From: an uncultured Clostridia bacterium
GTDB lineage: Bacteria; Bacillota; Dehalobacteriia; UBA4068
Assembly: GCA_944390945.1 (NCBI GenBank)
Contig: CALXRV010000054.1
Span: forward strand, 1 to 64,000
Length of the DNA stretch: 64,000 nucleotides
Reading direction: 5' to 3'
Shown: piece after piece, positions 34,591 through 44,300 of the stretch
Layout of the letters: every line of letters starts with the position of its first letter
Numbering within the stretch: position 1 is the stretch's first letter
Made by a program: the position numbers and the translations under genes
Notes under the pieces: model-generated
Databases searched by the model: none
Told to the model about the DNA's origin: nothing
Seen by the model: the letters and a program-made list of their open reading frames with translations, nothing else

Positions 34591-35556
34591 TTAACGTGTC
34601 TTTCCTGCACCAGGGGCCAGCCGGACAACCGCACGCAATCTTGCCGACCGGCTGCGTGGATTCTCTGCAAGCTCCTCTGCATCAGCAGTCAATGGTTTTC
34701 GATTGATCAGCTTGACCAAAGCCTGATGACCGCAAGTGCAAACCGGTTGATGCGGCGGACAAATACATCCTGCAGCATGATAACGAAAGCGCTCCTTCAC
34801 CATCCGGTCTTCCAGGGAATGAAACGTGATCACCGCCAGAACACCACCTGGCGCCAACAATTCTACCGCTGCATCCAACCCCTGCTGCAATGCTTCCAGT
34901 TCGCCGTTTACCGCGATACGGATTGCCTGAAAAGTACGCTTTGCCGGGTGCTGATCCGCTTCGCGCGCGGCGCGTGGTATCGCGCGTCTGATAATATCCA
35001 CCAGCTGGCCGGTCGTTACGATTGGCCGCTGCTGCCGCGCCTCTACAATAAAAGCGGCAATGCGCGCTGCCCATCTTTCTTCACCATAGGTATAAAGAAT
35101 TTGCGTCAGTTCTTCCTGGCTGCGCGAATTGATCAGCTCCGCCGCACTTTCCCCACCACTTTGATCCATCCGCATATCAAGCGGCGCATCCTGCTGATAG
35201 GAAAATCCACGTCCTGCTTCATCCAGCTGGTGACTGGAAACACCGATATCCAACAAAATCCCATCTGCAGCAGTAATCCCGGCTGCCGCTGCCAACGCTG
35301 CCATGTTCGCGTAATTGCCATGCACCAAGCAAAAGCGACCGGCAAAAGGCTGCAAATGCGCCTCTGCCGCGGCAAGCGCCTCCTGGTCACGGTCAATTCC
35401 AAACAGAAAACCATCCGGCGCGCTCGCCGCCAAAAGCAAAGCAGCATGTCCGGCACCGCCCAATGTCCCATCAACGTAGATGCCGCCCGTATGTGGCTGC
35501 AGCACGGTAAGCACCTGCCGCGTCAATACCGGAACATGATGAAAGCTCTCTGTCAT
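34591..35556 (-). CDS. rsmH: 16S rRNA (cytosine-1402 N4) methyltransferase
   Basis: A 321-residue SAM-dependent enzyme (also MraW) that methylates the ribosomal P site. The N-terminus reads MTESFHHVPVLTRQVL, SAM loop YVDGTLGGAGHAALLL, then DRDQEAL and DGILLDIGVSSHQLDEAGRG. Near the end are VITFHSLEDRMVKERFR and NPRSRSARLRA. ATG 35556 overlaps the mraZ stop (ATGA), which settles the start. Position right after mraZ is conserved in nearly all bacteria. Confidence 0.97.
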   Translation of the reverse strand: MTESFHHVPVLTRQVLTVLQPHTGGIYVDGTLGGAGHAALLLAASAPDGFLFGIDRDQEALAAAEAHLQPFAGRFCLVHGNYANMAALAAAAGITAADGILLDIGVSSHQLDEAGRGFSYQQDAPLDMRMDQSGGESAAELINSRSQEELTQILYTYGEERWAARIAAFIVEARQQRPIVTTGQLVDIIRRAIPRAAREADQHPAKRTFQAIRIAVNGELEALQQGLDAAVELLAPGGVLAVITFHSLEDRMVKERFRYHAAGCICPPHQPVCTCGHQALVKLINRKPLTADAEELAENPRSRSARLRAVVRLAPGAGKTR

Positions 35557-35984
35557 AACACCATACCCGCCAGTACAGCGCGCTTTTTCTCCGCCGGCAC
35601 CTGTGTCTGCTGCCGATAGTCTTCCCACGCCTGCTTATCCCATATCTCGAGCCGCGTCCCCATGCCGACGGTGATGATATCCTTTTCCAGACCGGCATAT
35701 TCGCGTAGAATAGGAGGCAGGACAATACGGAACTGCTTATCGATCTCTAAGTCATATGCAGTGGAGAAAAAATCTCGTTTGAAGCAAAGCGTCGCTTCAT
35801 CGTCCGCCGGCAAAGCGGCCAAGGCACTGGCCACCACTTCCCACTGCTCTAAGGTGAAAATAAACAGACAGCCGCTCACTCCCTCGGTGACGATAAATTT
35901 CTCACCCAGATCTGCGCGGTAGCGGGACGGTACAATATAGCGACCCTTCGAGTCGATGGAGTGCGTAACACTGCCGATCAACAT
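35553..35984 (-). CDS. mraZ: Transcriptional regulator MraZ
   Basis: A 143-residue AbrB-like DNA-binding protein that represses its own dcw operon. It has two SpoVT/AbrB-type halves: SVTHSIDSKGRYIVPSRYR at the start and DLEIDKQFRIVLPPILREYA in the middle. I chose ATG 35984 (MLIGSV), as the family starts 6-8 residues before HxIDxKGR. ATG 36005 (MEVNRSRM) is also possible and would place the start codon within the MraZ box. It is the first gene of the main cluster. Confidence 0.95.
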   Translation of the reverse strand: MLIGSVTHSIDSKGRYIVPSRYRADLGEKFIVTEGVSGCLFIFTLEQWEVVASALAALPADDEATLCFKRDFFSTAYDLEIDKQFRIVLPPILREYAGLEKDIITVGMGTRLEIWDKQAWEDYRQQTQVPAEKKRAVLAGMVL

Positions 35985-35998
35985 CCTACTTCTATTTA

Positions 35999-36017
35999 CC
36001 TCCATTTTACTCCACTT
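35999..36017 (-). promoter_or_regulatory. MraZ box (direct TGGAG repeats)
   Basis: On the minus strand TGGAG at 36014-36010 and TGGAGG at 36004-35999 repeat with a 10-base period, each preceded by A-rich sequence. This matches the spaced TGGNG repeats bound by MraZ in other bacteria. A third TGGAGG lies about 40 bases upstream (about 36041-36046). A clear -35/-10 pair is not visible. Confidence 0.6.
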
Positions 36018-36109
36018 GACTATTTTATTTCTTGATTGGGCCTCCATTTCCTTTTTTCACTTTAAGATTTTTTATGATTTTTTCTGCAAAAGTGCTGTTC
36101 ACAGGCCAT

Positions 36110-36142
36110 AAAAAAGCAGCCACCAAATATGGTAGCCGCTGC
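36110..36142 (-). terminator. Terminator of the COG2426-type gene
   Basis: On the minus strand a 9-bp stem with two G-T pairs (36142-36131 with 36124-36116) is followed by six T (36115-36110). It separates the gene at 36176 from mraZ. Confidence 0.75.
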
Positions 36143-36175
36143 AATTCCCACCACAAAATATGCATGAAAAAACTT

Positions 36176-36739
36176 CTATTTTCTGTGCCGCCCCCGGAAG
36201 AGCCAGAAAAAGAATAACACCACCAGGATAGCAATAATAACATATTCACCGTAACGCAAACTACTTAAGGCAAGCACGCTACTGGCAACCAAACTGACTA
36301 AAATACCCGCAATGATCTCGCCTAATGTAATCGCAGCCAAAGACGGCCAAAATGGCAATGCCAACAATGTCGCAACCAAGCAACCGGTCCAAACGCCCGT
36401 GCCAGGCAATGGTACCGCCACCAGCAACATCAACCCCAGCCAACCATAGCGCCGCACCTTTTCTTCATTTCGCGCACCATAGCCTGCCAGCCAGCGCAGC
36501 GGCCGGGAAAAAAACGGATGCCGCATTAAATGCCGGTATCCCCAGCCCAAGACAAGCAACAACGGCACCACAGGAACAAAATTCCCCGCCACTGCCCACA
36601 GGAAAACCTCCAGCGGAGGCATGCCCCAGGCTATGCCCAGTACGATCGCACCACGCAGCTCTGTAACCGGTAGCATGGAAAGTAAAAATACCTGCCAGCC
36701 AACCGGCATTTCCGCTAGATCCGCAATCCACGCTTCCAT
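36176..36739 (-). CDS. Small membrane protein of the COG2426 (putative export) family
   Basis: A 187-residue membrane protein with about 4-5 TM segments. It matches COG2426, often labelled small multidrug export protein, in SMLPVTELRGAIVLGIAWG, in GNFVPVVPLLLVLG and in LLVAVPLPGTGVWTGCLVAT. The PLPGTG loop and the first conserved ELRG stretch are seen across the family. ATG 36739 has GAGGAGGG upstream. Export function is only inferred in databases; the substrate is unknown. It is read alone, toward mraZ, with a terminator between. Confidence 0.8.
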   Translation of the reverse strand: MEAWIADLAEMPVGWQVFLLSMLPVTELRGAIVLGIAWGMPPLEVFLWAVAGNFVPVVPLLLVLGWGYRHLMRHPFFSRPLRWLAGYGARNEEKVRRYGWLGLMLLVAVPLPGTGVWTGCLVATLLALPFWPSLAAITLGEIIAGILVSLVASSVLALSSLRYGEYVIIAILVVLFFFWLFRGRHRK

Positions 36740-36817
36740 GCAACCGTACCCTCCTCGGGCATTTTCTATCATACTATGTCGCCGGGCTACAGCCTATACC
36801 CGTTGGAAAACCACCGA

Positions 36818-36849
36818 TGAAAAACGGAACGCCACCTGGCGTTCCGTTT
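36818..36849 (-). terminator. Terminator of the TPR protein gene
   Basis: Perfect 13-bp stem AAACGGAACGCCA (36822-36834) and its complement (36837-36849), followed on the minus strand by a T-run. Confidence 0.9.
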
Positions 36850-36874
36850 CTGCTCCGGTTGATAGCGCGCCGGG

Positions 36875-37750
36875 TTATTCGCCCTCGGCTTCATCTTCCA
36901 CAGCCGAAGTTTCTGCATTATCGGTTATCGCTGTGGCATCTGTTTCTTCTTCCGTTGCGGCGTCCTCAGACACGCTGTCTTCATCCACCGCGTCACCTTC
37001 TGTGCCAGCCTCTTCTGTGCCGGATTCCGTAGTGCTATCCTCCAAAGCGCGCGTATAAGAATCCATCAGTTGGTAATAGGCAAGCTGCTGCGAAAGCGCC
37101 GCATATTCTTCGCTTTCCGCATCCATTGCATCCAGCTTTTCCGTTAAATAAGTATTGACTGCATCAAATCCTTCGAAACCATAAAGGTAATTCGCATAAG
37201 TCGAGATGACAGTGGCATTATCTGGAGCCAGGGCAAGCGCCTGATCCAGCGATGCTTTTGTCGCCTCCTGATCCGCGGCGTAAAGCTGCGCAGAAGCCAG
37301 CTCCGCATAAAGCTGTGCCCGGCCCTCATCATTCATGGTATCCGGCGCCTGTGCCAAAGCCTGCCCATAATAAGCGATCGCCTTCTCCACTGCCGACTCG
37401 GCTTGCGTAGCATATGCTTCCGCTTCAGCCTGCTCCTCCTCTGTCTCGGCATACAGCGCCTCCTGATAAGCACCGGCGCAGGCCGTACGCAAGGCCAAAT
37501 AATAACCGGCTAAGGAATATGCTGTTGCATAATCTGCTTCTTCTACCGTGGCCGGCTCATTTTCTGCCAGATAGCTCTCATAAAGTTCGATCTGTTCGGC
37601 ATAAGTCAAATCCTGTGAGGTATTGCCCTGGACGTTTTCAGAATTCCAAACGGCAAAGGAACCGACCAGACCAACCATCAACAGAATCACAACGATCGTC
37701 AAAACCTTCCGATGTTTTTTCGTCGCGCGACGAATCCGCTGCATGAACAC
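36875..37750 (-). CDS. Membrane-anchored TPR-like protein with acidic tail
   Basis: A 291-residue protein with a basic N-terminus, one TM segment (about residues 17-34, VLTIVVILLMVGLVGSF) and an Ala/Glu/Tyr-rich helical region with two TPR-like units (AIAYYGQALAQAPDT and KASLDQALALAPDNATVIST). The last 55 residues are almost only acidic, Ser and Thr. GTG 37750 is chosen because AGGAGG lies 8 bases upstream; the ATG two codons later is too far. TPR units mediate protein contacts, here likely outside the membrane. It has a strong terminator and no operon partner. Function unknown. Confidence 0.75.
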   Translation of the reverse strand: MFMQRIRRATKKHRKVLTIVVILLMVGLVGSFAVWNSENVQGNTSQDLTYAEQIELYESYLAENEPATVEEADYATAYSLAGYYLALRTACAGAYQEALYAETEEEQAEAEAYATQAESAVEKAIAYYGQALAQAPDTMNDEGRAQLYAELASAQLYAADQEATKASLDQALALAPDNATVISTYANYLYGFEGFDAVNTYLTEKLDAMDAESEEYAALSQQLAYYQLMDSYTRALEDSTTESGTEEAGTEGDAVDEDSVSEDAATEEETDATAITDNAETSAVEDEAEGE

Positions 37751-37820
37751 TATTACTTCCTCCTGGCGCCAGATATTTTCTCATGGGAGTCACCCGTAAA
37801 TGCAATTATATCACAAAATT

Positions 37821-38210
37821 TCAACTAAGGCAATCCCTGCAAATGCCATAGCATTCCAGACGATGCGAATGAACAGCACCTGGTGCGGCAGCCAACACCT
37901 CTTCACTTACCAGTGGTGCGTCCGGGGCAAAATCCAGCACACGGCCGCATTTTGTGCAGACAAAATGATAATGCGGCGCAGGGTTCCCGTCAAAGCGGCT
38001 CTGGCTTTTGCCGTAATTCAGTTCCTGAATCTTACCATCCTCCAGCAAAATCTGCAGATTGCGATATACCGTGCCCAAGCTGATATCCGGTACCTGCTTT
38101 TTGGCCTCGGCATGAATCCAATCCGCGGTCGGATGCGTCTTCGTATTGCACAGCACCTCGTAGATTACGCGTTTTTGTTTTGTCATCCGCTTTTGCTTTA
38201 CTTCGCTCAT
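37821..38210 (-). CDS. perR: Fur family repressor, PerR type
   Basis: A 129-residue metal-dependent repressor. An N-terminal winged helix (KQKRVIYEVL, SLGTVYRNLQIL) precedes the metal-binding domain. Residues matching the PerR regulatory site are present: H33, D74 (RFDGN), H80 and H82 (HYH) and D93 (VLDF). Two CxxC pairs (C85/C88 and C124/C127) bind structural zinc. Asp at the position equal to Bacillus D85 favours PerR, the peroxide sensor, over Fur or Zur. It follows the ylbF-like gene by 18 bases. No PerR box was recognised in the window. Confidence 0.85.
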   Translation of the reverse strand: MSEVKQKRMTKQKRVIYEVLCNTKTHPTADWIHAEAKKQVPDISLGTVYRNLQILLEDGKIQELNYGKSQSRFDGNPAPHYHFVCTKCGRVLDFAPDAPLVSEEVLAAAPGAVHSHRLECYGICRDCLS

Positions 38211-38228
38211 CTCAACCTCCGCAATTCA

Positions 38229-38657
38229 TCAATTCAAGCGAATATCCCGCCTGGGCTGCATCTCCTGCGCCTCTTCCATTGTCATGCCCAAATCCAGCTT
38301 ATCACTGAATACTGCTTCTACGTCAGCGATCAGCCGAAAAAGACGCCCTTCGGCAAACAGGTATTCGCTGATGCTTGGCTCCTGCGCCAACAGGAGATAC
38401 ATATTTTCAAACTCGCTATATTCTTCACTAAAATCCAGTTCATCCCCAAGCAAGGACGCCATGCGCATGGACATCTGCCGCTGCCGCAATTCAGCCAGGA
38501 TATCCGCATTTTCACCATCCGCTTCCAGACGGCGGCGTGCGGCAAGAAACTGGATGTACTCAGGAGATTGGCAAAGCAGCTCTGCCAATTTTCCCGCCTG
38601 CAGACGGATCAGCTGACGATGATCCATATCGCCCGCCATATGTTTTTTCTCTACCAT
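38229..38657 (-). CDS. YlbF/YmcA family protein
   Basis: A 142-residue helical protein of the Com_YlbF family. In Bacillus YlbF, YmcA and YaaT form a complex that assists RNase Y and influences sporulation, competence and biofilm. The helical core is AGKLAELLCQSPEYIQFLAA, then RRRLEADGENADILAELR and AEGRLFRLIADVEAVFSDKL. AAGGTGAT precedes ATG 38657. It is the first gene of a pair with perR. Which paralogue it is cannot be told; the window also has a YmdB gene but no RNase Y gene. Confidence 0.78.
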   Translation of the reverse strand: MVEKKHMAGDMDHRQLIRLQAGKLAELLCQSPEYIQFLAARRRLEADGENADILAELRQRQMSMRMASLLGDELDFSEEYSEFENMYLLLAQEPSISEYLFAEGRLFRLIADVEAVFSDKLDLGMTMEEAQEMQPRRDIRLN

Positions 38658-38884
38658 AATATCACCTTATATCATTTTTGGCAATGTTAATGATTCTTTT
38701 TCTTTTTAAGAAGATACGTGAACAGCTATAGATTCGCCAGGGTATATTCTTTCCCTTTCAGATTATGTCGAAAATTTTCTTCCAAATGTTCCATCCTAAT
38801 GCCGCCTGCAGTCAAGCACCGTGCACCACTTTGCGGAATACACTCTTAGCATAAAGAGAAGCCATCGACCGAGGAGGAGCAACC

Positions 38885-39328
38885 ATGATCATCTATACGA
38901 TACAAAAAGGCGACAGTCTGTGGAAAATCGCCCGCCACTACCGGATCAGTCTCGACGCATTGCTGGCTGCAAACCCGGATATTACCGATCCCAACTACAT
39001 CATGATCGGACAACAGATCAACGTTCCGGAGCTGTGGAACCCTGCCGGCCCCGTCATGCCAGAGCCAGAAGCGGAAGAGCATCCGACCTACCCCAGCTGC
39101 GAAGCAGATCCATCGGTTCGTCCCTGCATCTACACCGCGCACGAAGGAGATACTCTGGAAATGATCGGCCATGTATTCATGGTGCCGCTTTCCCGCCTGC
39201 TGTACTATAATCTGCGTTATGCTAAAAATGAGGCGTTGGCTGAGGGCACGCGCATCGTCATCCCAGAATCCGAAATCATGCCGGTCTACCCGGGAAATAC
39301 GATTAGCCGTCAAGCGCGCCGGCGCTGA
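38885..39328 (+). CDS. Protein with two LysM domains
   Basis: A 147-residue protein that is almost entirely two LysM peptidoglycan-binding repeats: residues 1-50 (IIYTIQKGDSLWKIARHYRI, ending QQINVP) and about 80-130 (YTAHEGDTLEMIGHVFM, ending TRIVIP). There is no signal peptide and no catalytic domain, as in several spore-associated LysM proteins of the SafA/YkzQ kind. A strong AGGAGGAG site precedes the ATG. It stands alone, divergent from the ylbF-perR pair; the 227-base gap before it shows no clear sigma-A promoter. A spore coat or cortex role is a guess. Confidence 0.85.
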   Translation: MIIYTIQKGDSLWKIARHYRISLDALLAANPDITDPNYIMIGQQINVPELWNPAGPVMPEPEAEEHPTYPSCEADPSVRPCIYTAHEGDTLEMIGHVFMVPLSRLLYYNLRYAKNEALAEGTRIVIPESEIMPVYPGNTISRQARRR

Positions 39329-39361
39329 TACCGGCCCAAATTGCGGCACTTCACTATAATG

Positions 39362-39394
39362 AAAAAAGCAGCCGCCCCGCAGGACGGCTGCTTT
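39362..39394. terminator. Terminator between the LysM and DUF1858 genes
   Basis: AAAGCAGCCG (39365-39374) pairs with CGGCTGCTTT (39385-39394). On the minus strand six T follow; on the plus strand only three, so it works best for the minus gene. Confidence 0.85.
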
Positions 39395-39406
39395 CCAGGT
39401 GACGCT

Positions 39407-39607
39407 TTATGCTCCAGCTGCTTCGTTGATCGCAGCCATCAAAGCTTCCACATCAATGCCATGCGCGGCAGCGCCCTCGCCAATGCTCTCGAAATGCGCA
39501 GCAGCGCAACCGAGGCAACCCATGCCATGCTCCATCAGGATCTGCGCGGCCTGCGGGAATTTCTCTACGACTTCCATGATACCCATATCAGCGGTAAATT
39601 TTTCCAT
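39407..39607 (-). CDS. DUF1858 / hybrid-cluster-associated redox disulfide protein
   Basis: A 66-residue helical protein with KFTADMGIMEVVEKFPQAAQ, then HGMGCLGCAAAHFESIGEGA, containing a CxxC pair, and HGIDVEAL. This is the DUF1858 fold of the prismane-associated redox disulfide family, found in anaerobes as a free small protein or fused to other domains. ATG 39607 has CAGGAGGG upstream. It lies just downstream of gdhA but has its own promoter and terminator. The Cys pair may cycle or bind a cofactor; no assay-based function is known to me. Confidence 0.85.
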   Translation of the reverse strand: MEKFTADMGIMEVVEKFPQAAQILMEHGMGCLGCAAAHFESIGEGAAAHGIDVEALMAAINEAAGA

Positions 39608-39658
39608 CTTTATCCCTCCTGTGCAAAAGAATCGAAACATCTCTATTGTTCCATATTC

Positions 39659-39686
39659 AGTATAACATAAACCCATGGAATAGCAA
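39659..39686 (-). promoter_or_regulatory. Promoter of the DUF1858 gene
   Basis: Minus strand TTGCTA (39686-39681), 16-base spacer, TATACT (39664-39659), about 50 bases before the start codon. Confidence 0.65.
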
Positions 39687-39756
39687 CAAAAAAATCGATC
39701 GCTGAAAACCCGGTCAATTTTTCACAAACGTCCGTATTCATCACATCCACGCAAGT

Positions 39757-39788
39757 GAAAAGCAGGGGCGGCAATAGCCGCCCCTGCT
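39757..39788 (-). terminator. Terminator of gdhA
   Basis: A 12-bp perfect stem (39761-39772 with 39777-39788) of mostly G-C pairs and a 4-base loop. On the minus strand four T close the site. Confidence 0.88.
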
Positions 39789-39806
39789 GAACCATTCGTC
39801 GCGTGA

Positions 39807-41150
39807 TTACACGATACCCTGCGCGATCATGGCTTCCGCCACTTTCACGAAGCCGCCGATATTGGCGCCATTGACATAGTTAACCGTACCATCCGGCTTT
39901 TTGCCGTATTCCACGCAGGTCTCATGAATATTGAACATAACCTGCTGCAGCTTGCCGATGACTTCTTCCTTGGTCCAGGAATAACGCTCGCTGTTCTGCG
40001 ACATTTCCATACCGGAAACTGCCACGCCACCGGCGTTGGAAGCTTTGCCCGGCGAGAAGAGAATGCCCGCATCGTGGAAGATCTCGATTGCTTCCAGGGT
40101 GGAAGGCATGTTGGCACCTTCGACAACCGCTTTGCAGCCGTTGTTGAGCAAGCGTTTGGCATCTTCGCCATCCAACTCGTTCTGTGTTGCGGTCGGGCAG
40201 GCCACATCGCAAGGAACTTCCCAGGCACGATGGCCTTCGCGATATTCGAAGCCATATTTTTCTGCGAAATCTTTGATCGGACGACGATAAACCGCCCACA
40301 GGGGTTTGAGGAATTCCAGATGTTCTTCCGTGATGCCGGAAGGAACATAGACGAAACCGAAGGGGTCTGCAACCGTAACGCATTTGCCGCCCATGCGGTT
40401 GACGTTTTCAATCAGGTAGCAACCGACATTACCAGCACCGGAAAGCGCAACCGTCTTGCCTTCAATGCCGCCCAGGCCGGCACGTTTCAGCATATGATCT
40501 GCGAAATAGATCACGCCGTAACCAGTGGCTTCCGTACGGCCCAAGCTACCGCCAAACTGCAGGCCCTTACCGGTGAGGACGCCTTCATAGCGATTAACGA
40601 GTTTTTTGTACTGACCGAACATATAACCGATCTCGCGACCGCCCACGCCAAGGTCACCAGCGGGAACGTCAGTATCCGGACCGATATGACGGAACAGCTC
40701 GCTGATGAAAGCCTGGCAGAAACGCATGACTTCAGCATCAGATTTGCCAACGCCGTCAAAATCAGCGCCGCCCTTGCCGCCGCCCATCGGCAGGCCGGTC
40801 AGCGAGTTTTTGAAGGTCTGTTCAAAGCCGAGGAACTTCAGCGTGCCGAGCGTGACCTTCGGCGAGAAGCGGCAACCGCCCTTGTACGGACCAATCGCGC
40901 TATTGAACTGAACACGATAACCGCGGTTCACCTGAACCTGGCCCTGGTCATCCACCCACGGCACACGGAAGGAGACGACGCGCTCCGGCTCGACCATTCT
41001 TTCAAGCAGGGCGTCCTTCTGATAGCGCGGATTTGCATCCACGAAGGGAGCCAGCGAAGAGATAACCTCCTGCACCGCCTGATGGAATTCCGGCTCGGCC
41101 GGGTTTTTTGCGATGACCCTTTCCATAAACTTGCTGACATCAAAAGACAT
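39807..41150 (-). CDS. gdhA: Glutamate dehydrogenase
   Basis: A 447-residue hexameric enzyme that links ammonium and 2-oxoglutarate to glutamate. It has VQFNSAIGPYKGGCRFSP, LTGLPMGGGKGGADFD with the catalytic Lys region, VPAGDLGVGGREIGYMFG, and the nucleotide fold VALSGAGNVGCYLIEN. Length and sequence fit the short NADP-type bacterial family, but coenzyme choice is not certain. ATG 41150 is chosen because AAGGAGG lies 7 bases upstream; the ATG at 41156 is too close. Monocistronic, with promoter and terminator. Confidence 0.96.
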   Translation of the reverse strand: MSFDVSKFMERVIAKNPAEPEFHQAVQEVISSLAPFVDANPRYQKDALLERMVEPERVVSFRVPWVDDQGQVQVNRGYRVQFNSAIGPYKGGCRFSPKVTLGTLKFLGFEQTFKNSLTGLPMGGGKGGADFDGVGKSDAEVMRFCQAFISELFRHIGPDTDVPAGDLGVGGREIGYMFGQYKKLVNRYEGVLTGKGLQFGGSLGRTEATGYGVIYFADHMLKRAGLGGIEGKTVALSGAGNVGCYLIENVNRMGGKCVTVADPFGFVYVPSGITEEHLEFLKPLWAVYRRPIKDFAEKYGFEYREGHRAWEVPCDVACPTATQNELDGEDAKRLLNNGCKAVVEGANMPSTLEAIEIFHDAGILFSPGKASNAGGVAVSGMEMSQNSERYSWTKEEVIGKLQQVMFNIHETCVEYGKKPDGTVNYVNGANIGGFVKVAEAMIAQGIV

Positions 41151-41241
41151 GCGCATACCTCCTTAATATAATCCCATATGTAAGTACACATGAGTAAACC
41201 CAAACATGCCAAACAGGCGCACATATGCACCCCACAACTAA

Positions 41242-41284
41242 ATTTTACTCTCAATCCCCAACAAATACAAGGGTTTTGAAAATT
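41242..41284 (-). promoter_or_regulatory. Promoter of gdhA with weak CodY-like site
   Basis: Minus strand TTGTAT (41270-41265), 17-base spacer, TAAAAT (41247-41242), leaving a leader of about 85 bases. Just upstream, 41284-41270 reads AATTTTCAAAACCCT, which matches 11 of 15 positions of the CodY consensus AATTTTCWGAAAATT. The promoter is fair; CodY binding is only a guess. Confidence 0.5.
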
Positions 41285-41325
41285 AACGCAGTAATCTGAC
41301 TATTTGTATTTCCCCTGCAAACCCT

Positions 41326-44300
41326 TTAGCGCGCAACCACATTTTTTTCACCGATCAACGTGCACATCGTGGCGATCATTTTTTTATCCAGCTCCACCCC
41401 GGCAATACCGGGAAAAGGCACATATTCCTTTTTGTCTGCATAATACGCTTCTACCGCGATATGCCCCGGACTGCCGGCCAACACTTCGCGCGCCTGCTGC
41501 AGCAGCGCGGTCTGGCTTGCGGAAGGCAAACGTAAATAAAGTTTGCATGGCGGCAGCAACTCTGAAACGGTCAATTCCGGATCGCCGCCATTATCTTTTA
41601 CCTTTGCCCGCACCACCACGGCGCTGCCTTCGGCTAAATGGTCACGCAGCCGCTCATACTGTCGCGGAAACAGCGTACAGCGCAGCGAGGCGCTTTCGTC
41701 TTCCAGCACAAAATTCGCCATCGGCTGCCCGTTTTTGGTAAACCGGCGGCTGACGCCACGCACCATACCGGCTGTCGTAATCTCCTGTCCTTCCTCTGCC
41801 GAAAAAACTGCGCTGATCGAATGGCTGATCTTGCGCGCCACATATGGGCGGTAAACGTCAAATGGATGGCCGCTGATATAAAACCCCAACATCTCGCGTT
41901 CCATATCCAGCAGCTCGCGCGCTGGGTATTCTGGGCGCCGCGTCAGCTCCACCTCCGGCCGCTGCGACTCTGCCGAAAGGCCGAAATCGAACAGGGAAAG
42001 CTGGTTGCTCTGCTTGTCCTCTGCCATCCGCTTGCTCAGCTCCAGCACATGTTCAATAGAAGCGAGCATGGTGGCGCGTGTTTCACCCAGACTGTCCAGC
42101 GCACCGCAGCGAATCAGGCTTTCCAGCATTTTCCGGTTCAGCTGCTGCCGTTCGCAAAAATCTGCCAGGGAACGGTAAGGGCCATGCGCCGTGCGGTCCG
42201 CCACAATCTGGCGTACCGCCTCGCGGCCAACATTTTTCACCGCGCTCATCGCGAAGCGGATACGTCCATCCACCACGTTAAACTTTTCTCCGCTCTCGTT
42301 GATATCCGGCGGCAACATCGTAATGCCCATGCTACGGCAATGCTCAATATATTTGGGGATCTTGTCGGCGCTGTCCATCACTGAAGTCATGGTCGCGGCC
42401 ATGAATTCCGCCGGATAATTCGCTTTCAGCCAGGCAGTCTGGTAGGTAACAAAAGCATAAGCCGCGCTGTGGCTTTTATTAAAACCATAGCCACCGAAAT
42501 ATTTCAGCAGCTCAAAGATATCGGCAGCAGTCTTTTCCTGCAAACCATGCGCCACACAGCCGGAAACAAAATCATCGCGTGCTTTATCGATGATCTCCGG
42601 TTTCTTTTTTCCCATCGCACGGCGTAGCATATCAGCGGCGCCCAGCGTAAAGCCCCCCAGTGCGCGGACGATCTCCATCACCTGCTCCTGGTAGAGGATA
42701 ACGCCATACGTTTCTGCAAGGATCGGCTCCAGCGAGGGATGCATATATTTGACCTTTTTCCCATGCCGGCCGTTGATGTAATCCTGCACCATGCCGCTGC
42801 CCAGCGGTCCCGGCCGGTACAGTGCGACCATGGCAATGATATCCTCCAAGCGGTCCGGCTGCAGCTCGCGCAGATATTTTCGCATACCGTCGCTTTCCAG
42901 CTGGAATACAGCGGCAGTATCGCCGTCGGACAGCAGACGGAAAGTTGTCGCGTCATCCAAGGGGATATTATTGATATCGATCTTCTGCCCATGCGTTTTT
43001 TCAATATTCTCCAGTGCATCGTCGATCACAGACAAAGTTCGCAGCCCGAGCAGATCCATCTTGACCAGCCCGCACATCTCCACCTGCTCTTTGGCATACT
43101 GCGTAGTCACGCTGCCATCCTTGCTGTCCTTCTGCACCGGCATATAGGAGATCAGCTCACGCTGTGCGATCGCCACGCCGGCAGCATGTTTTCCACAGTG
43201 GCTGGGCATACCACGAATATGGTCGGCAATATCCAGCAATTCATGCGCTACCGGATCCTGGTCATAGACTGCCTTTAAGTCCGGGCTTTTCTCCAGCGCA
43301 TCGGCAATGGTCTTCACATCCGGATCATCTGGCATCAGTTTGACGATGCGGTCGGCATCTGCATACGGAATATCAAGCACGCGCGCTACACTCTTCACCG
43401 CACCCTTGACCAGCATGTAATTAAAGGTGACGATCTGCGACACCTTGTCCTCTCCGTATTTATGCACCAGATAATCGACCACTTCTCCGCGCCGCACATC
43501 CGAAATATCCGTATCGATATCCGGCGGCGTGACACGCTCCGGATTAAGAAAACGTTCGAAGAGCAAGCCCCAGCGTATCGGGTCAATATTTGTGATTCCC
43601 AGGCAATAGGCGACCAAAGAACCAGCCGCGCTGCCGCGCCCAGGCCCGACGGAAATGCCGTTTTTTCGGGCAAACTCGATCATATCCCAGACAATAAGAA
43701 AATAGCCCGGGAAATCCAGCCGGTTGATCACGTCAAGCTCATAATTCATCCGCGCGACCAGCTCATCCGTTACCACTGCATAACGGCGGTGCAGGCCGGC
43801 CTCCACCATCTCGCGCAGATAGCTCTGCAAGTCATGCCCGGCCGGCACCTCGTAGACCGGCATATAAAGCTTGCCAAACTCAAATTCCACCTGACAGCGC
43901 TCTGCGATGGCCAGCGTATTGTCAATCGCTGCGGGCCATTTAGCGAACAGCTTGCGCATCTCCTCTTCGGTTTTCAAATAGAACTGATCATTGGCAAAAC
44001 GCATACGGTTCTCATCGCTACGCAATTTGCCTGTCTGGATGCAGAGCAGGATATCATGCATCTCCGCATCGCGCGCATCCACATAATGCAAGTCATTCGT
44101 TGCAACCAGACCAATGCCAAGCTGTTCTGCCATCTCGGTCAGTACCGGCAGGCACTGCCGCTCCTCCGGGATGCCATGATCCTGGATCTCAATAAAAAAG
44201 TTGTCGCGACCGAAAATATCACGATACATGGTGGCCAGCTCCCATGCACGGTCGCGCTCGCCGCTCAGAATCGCTTCCGGAATCTCGCCGGCGATGCAGG

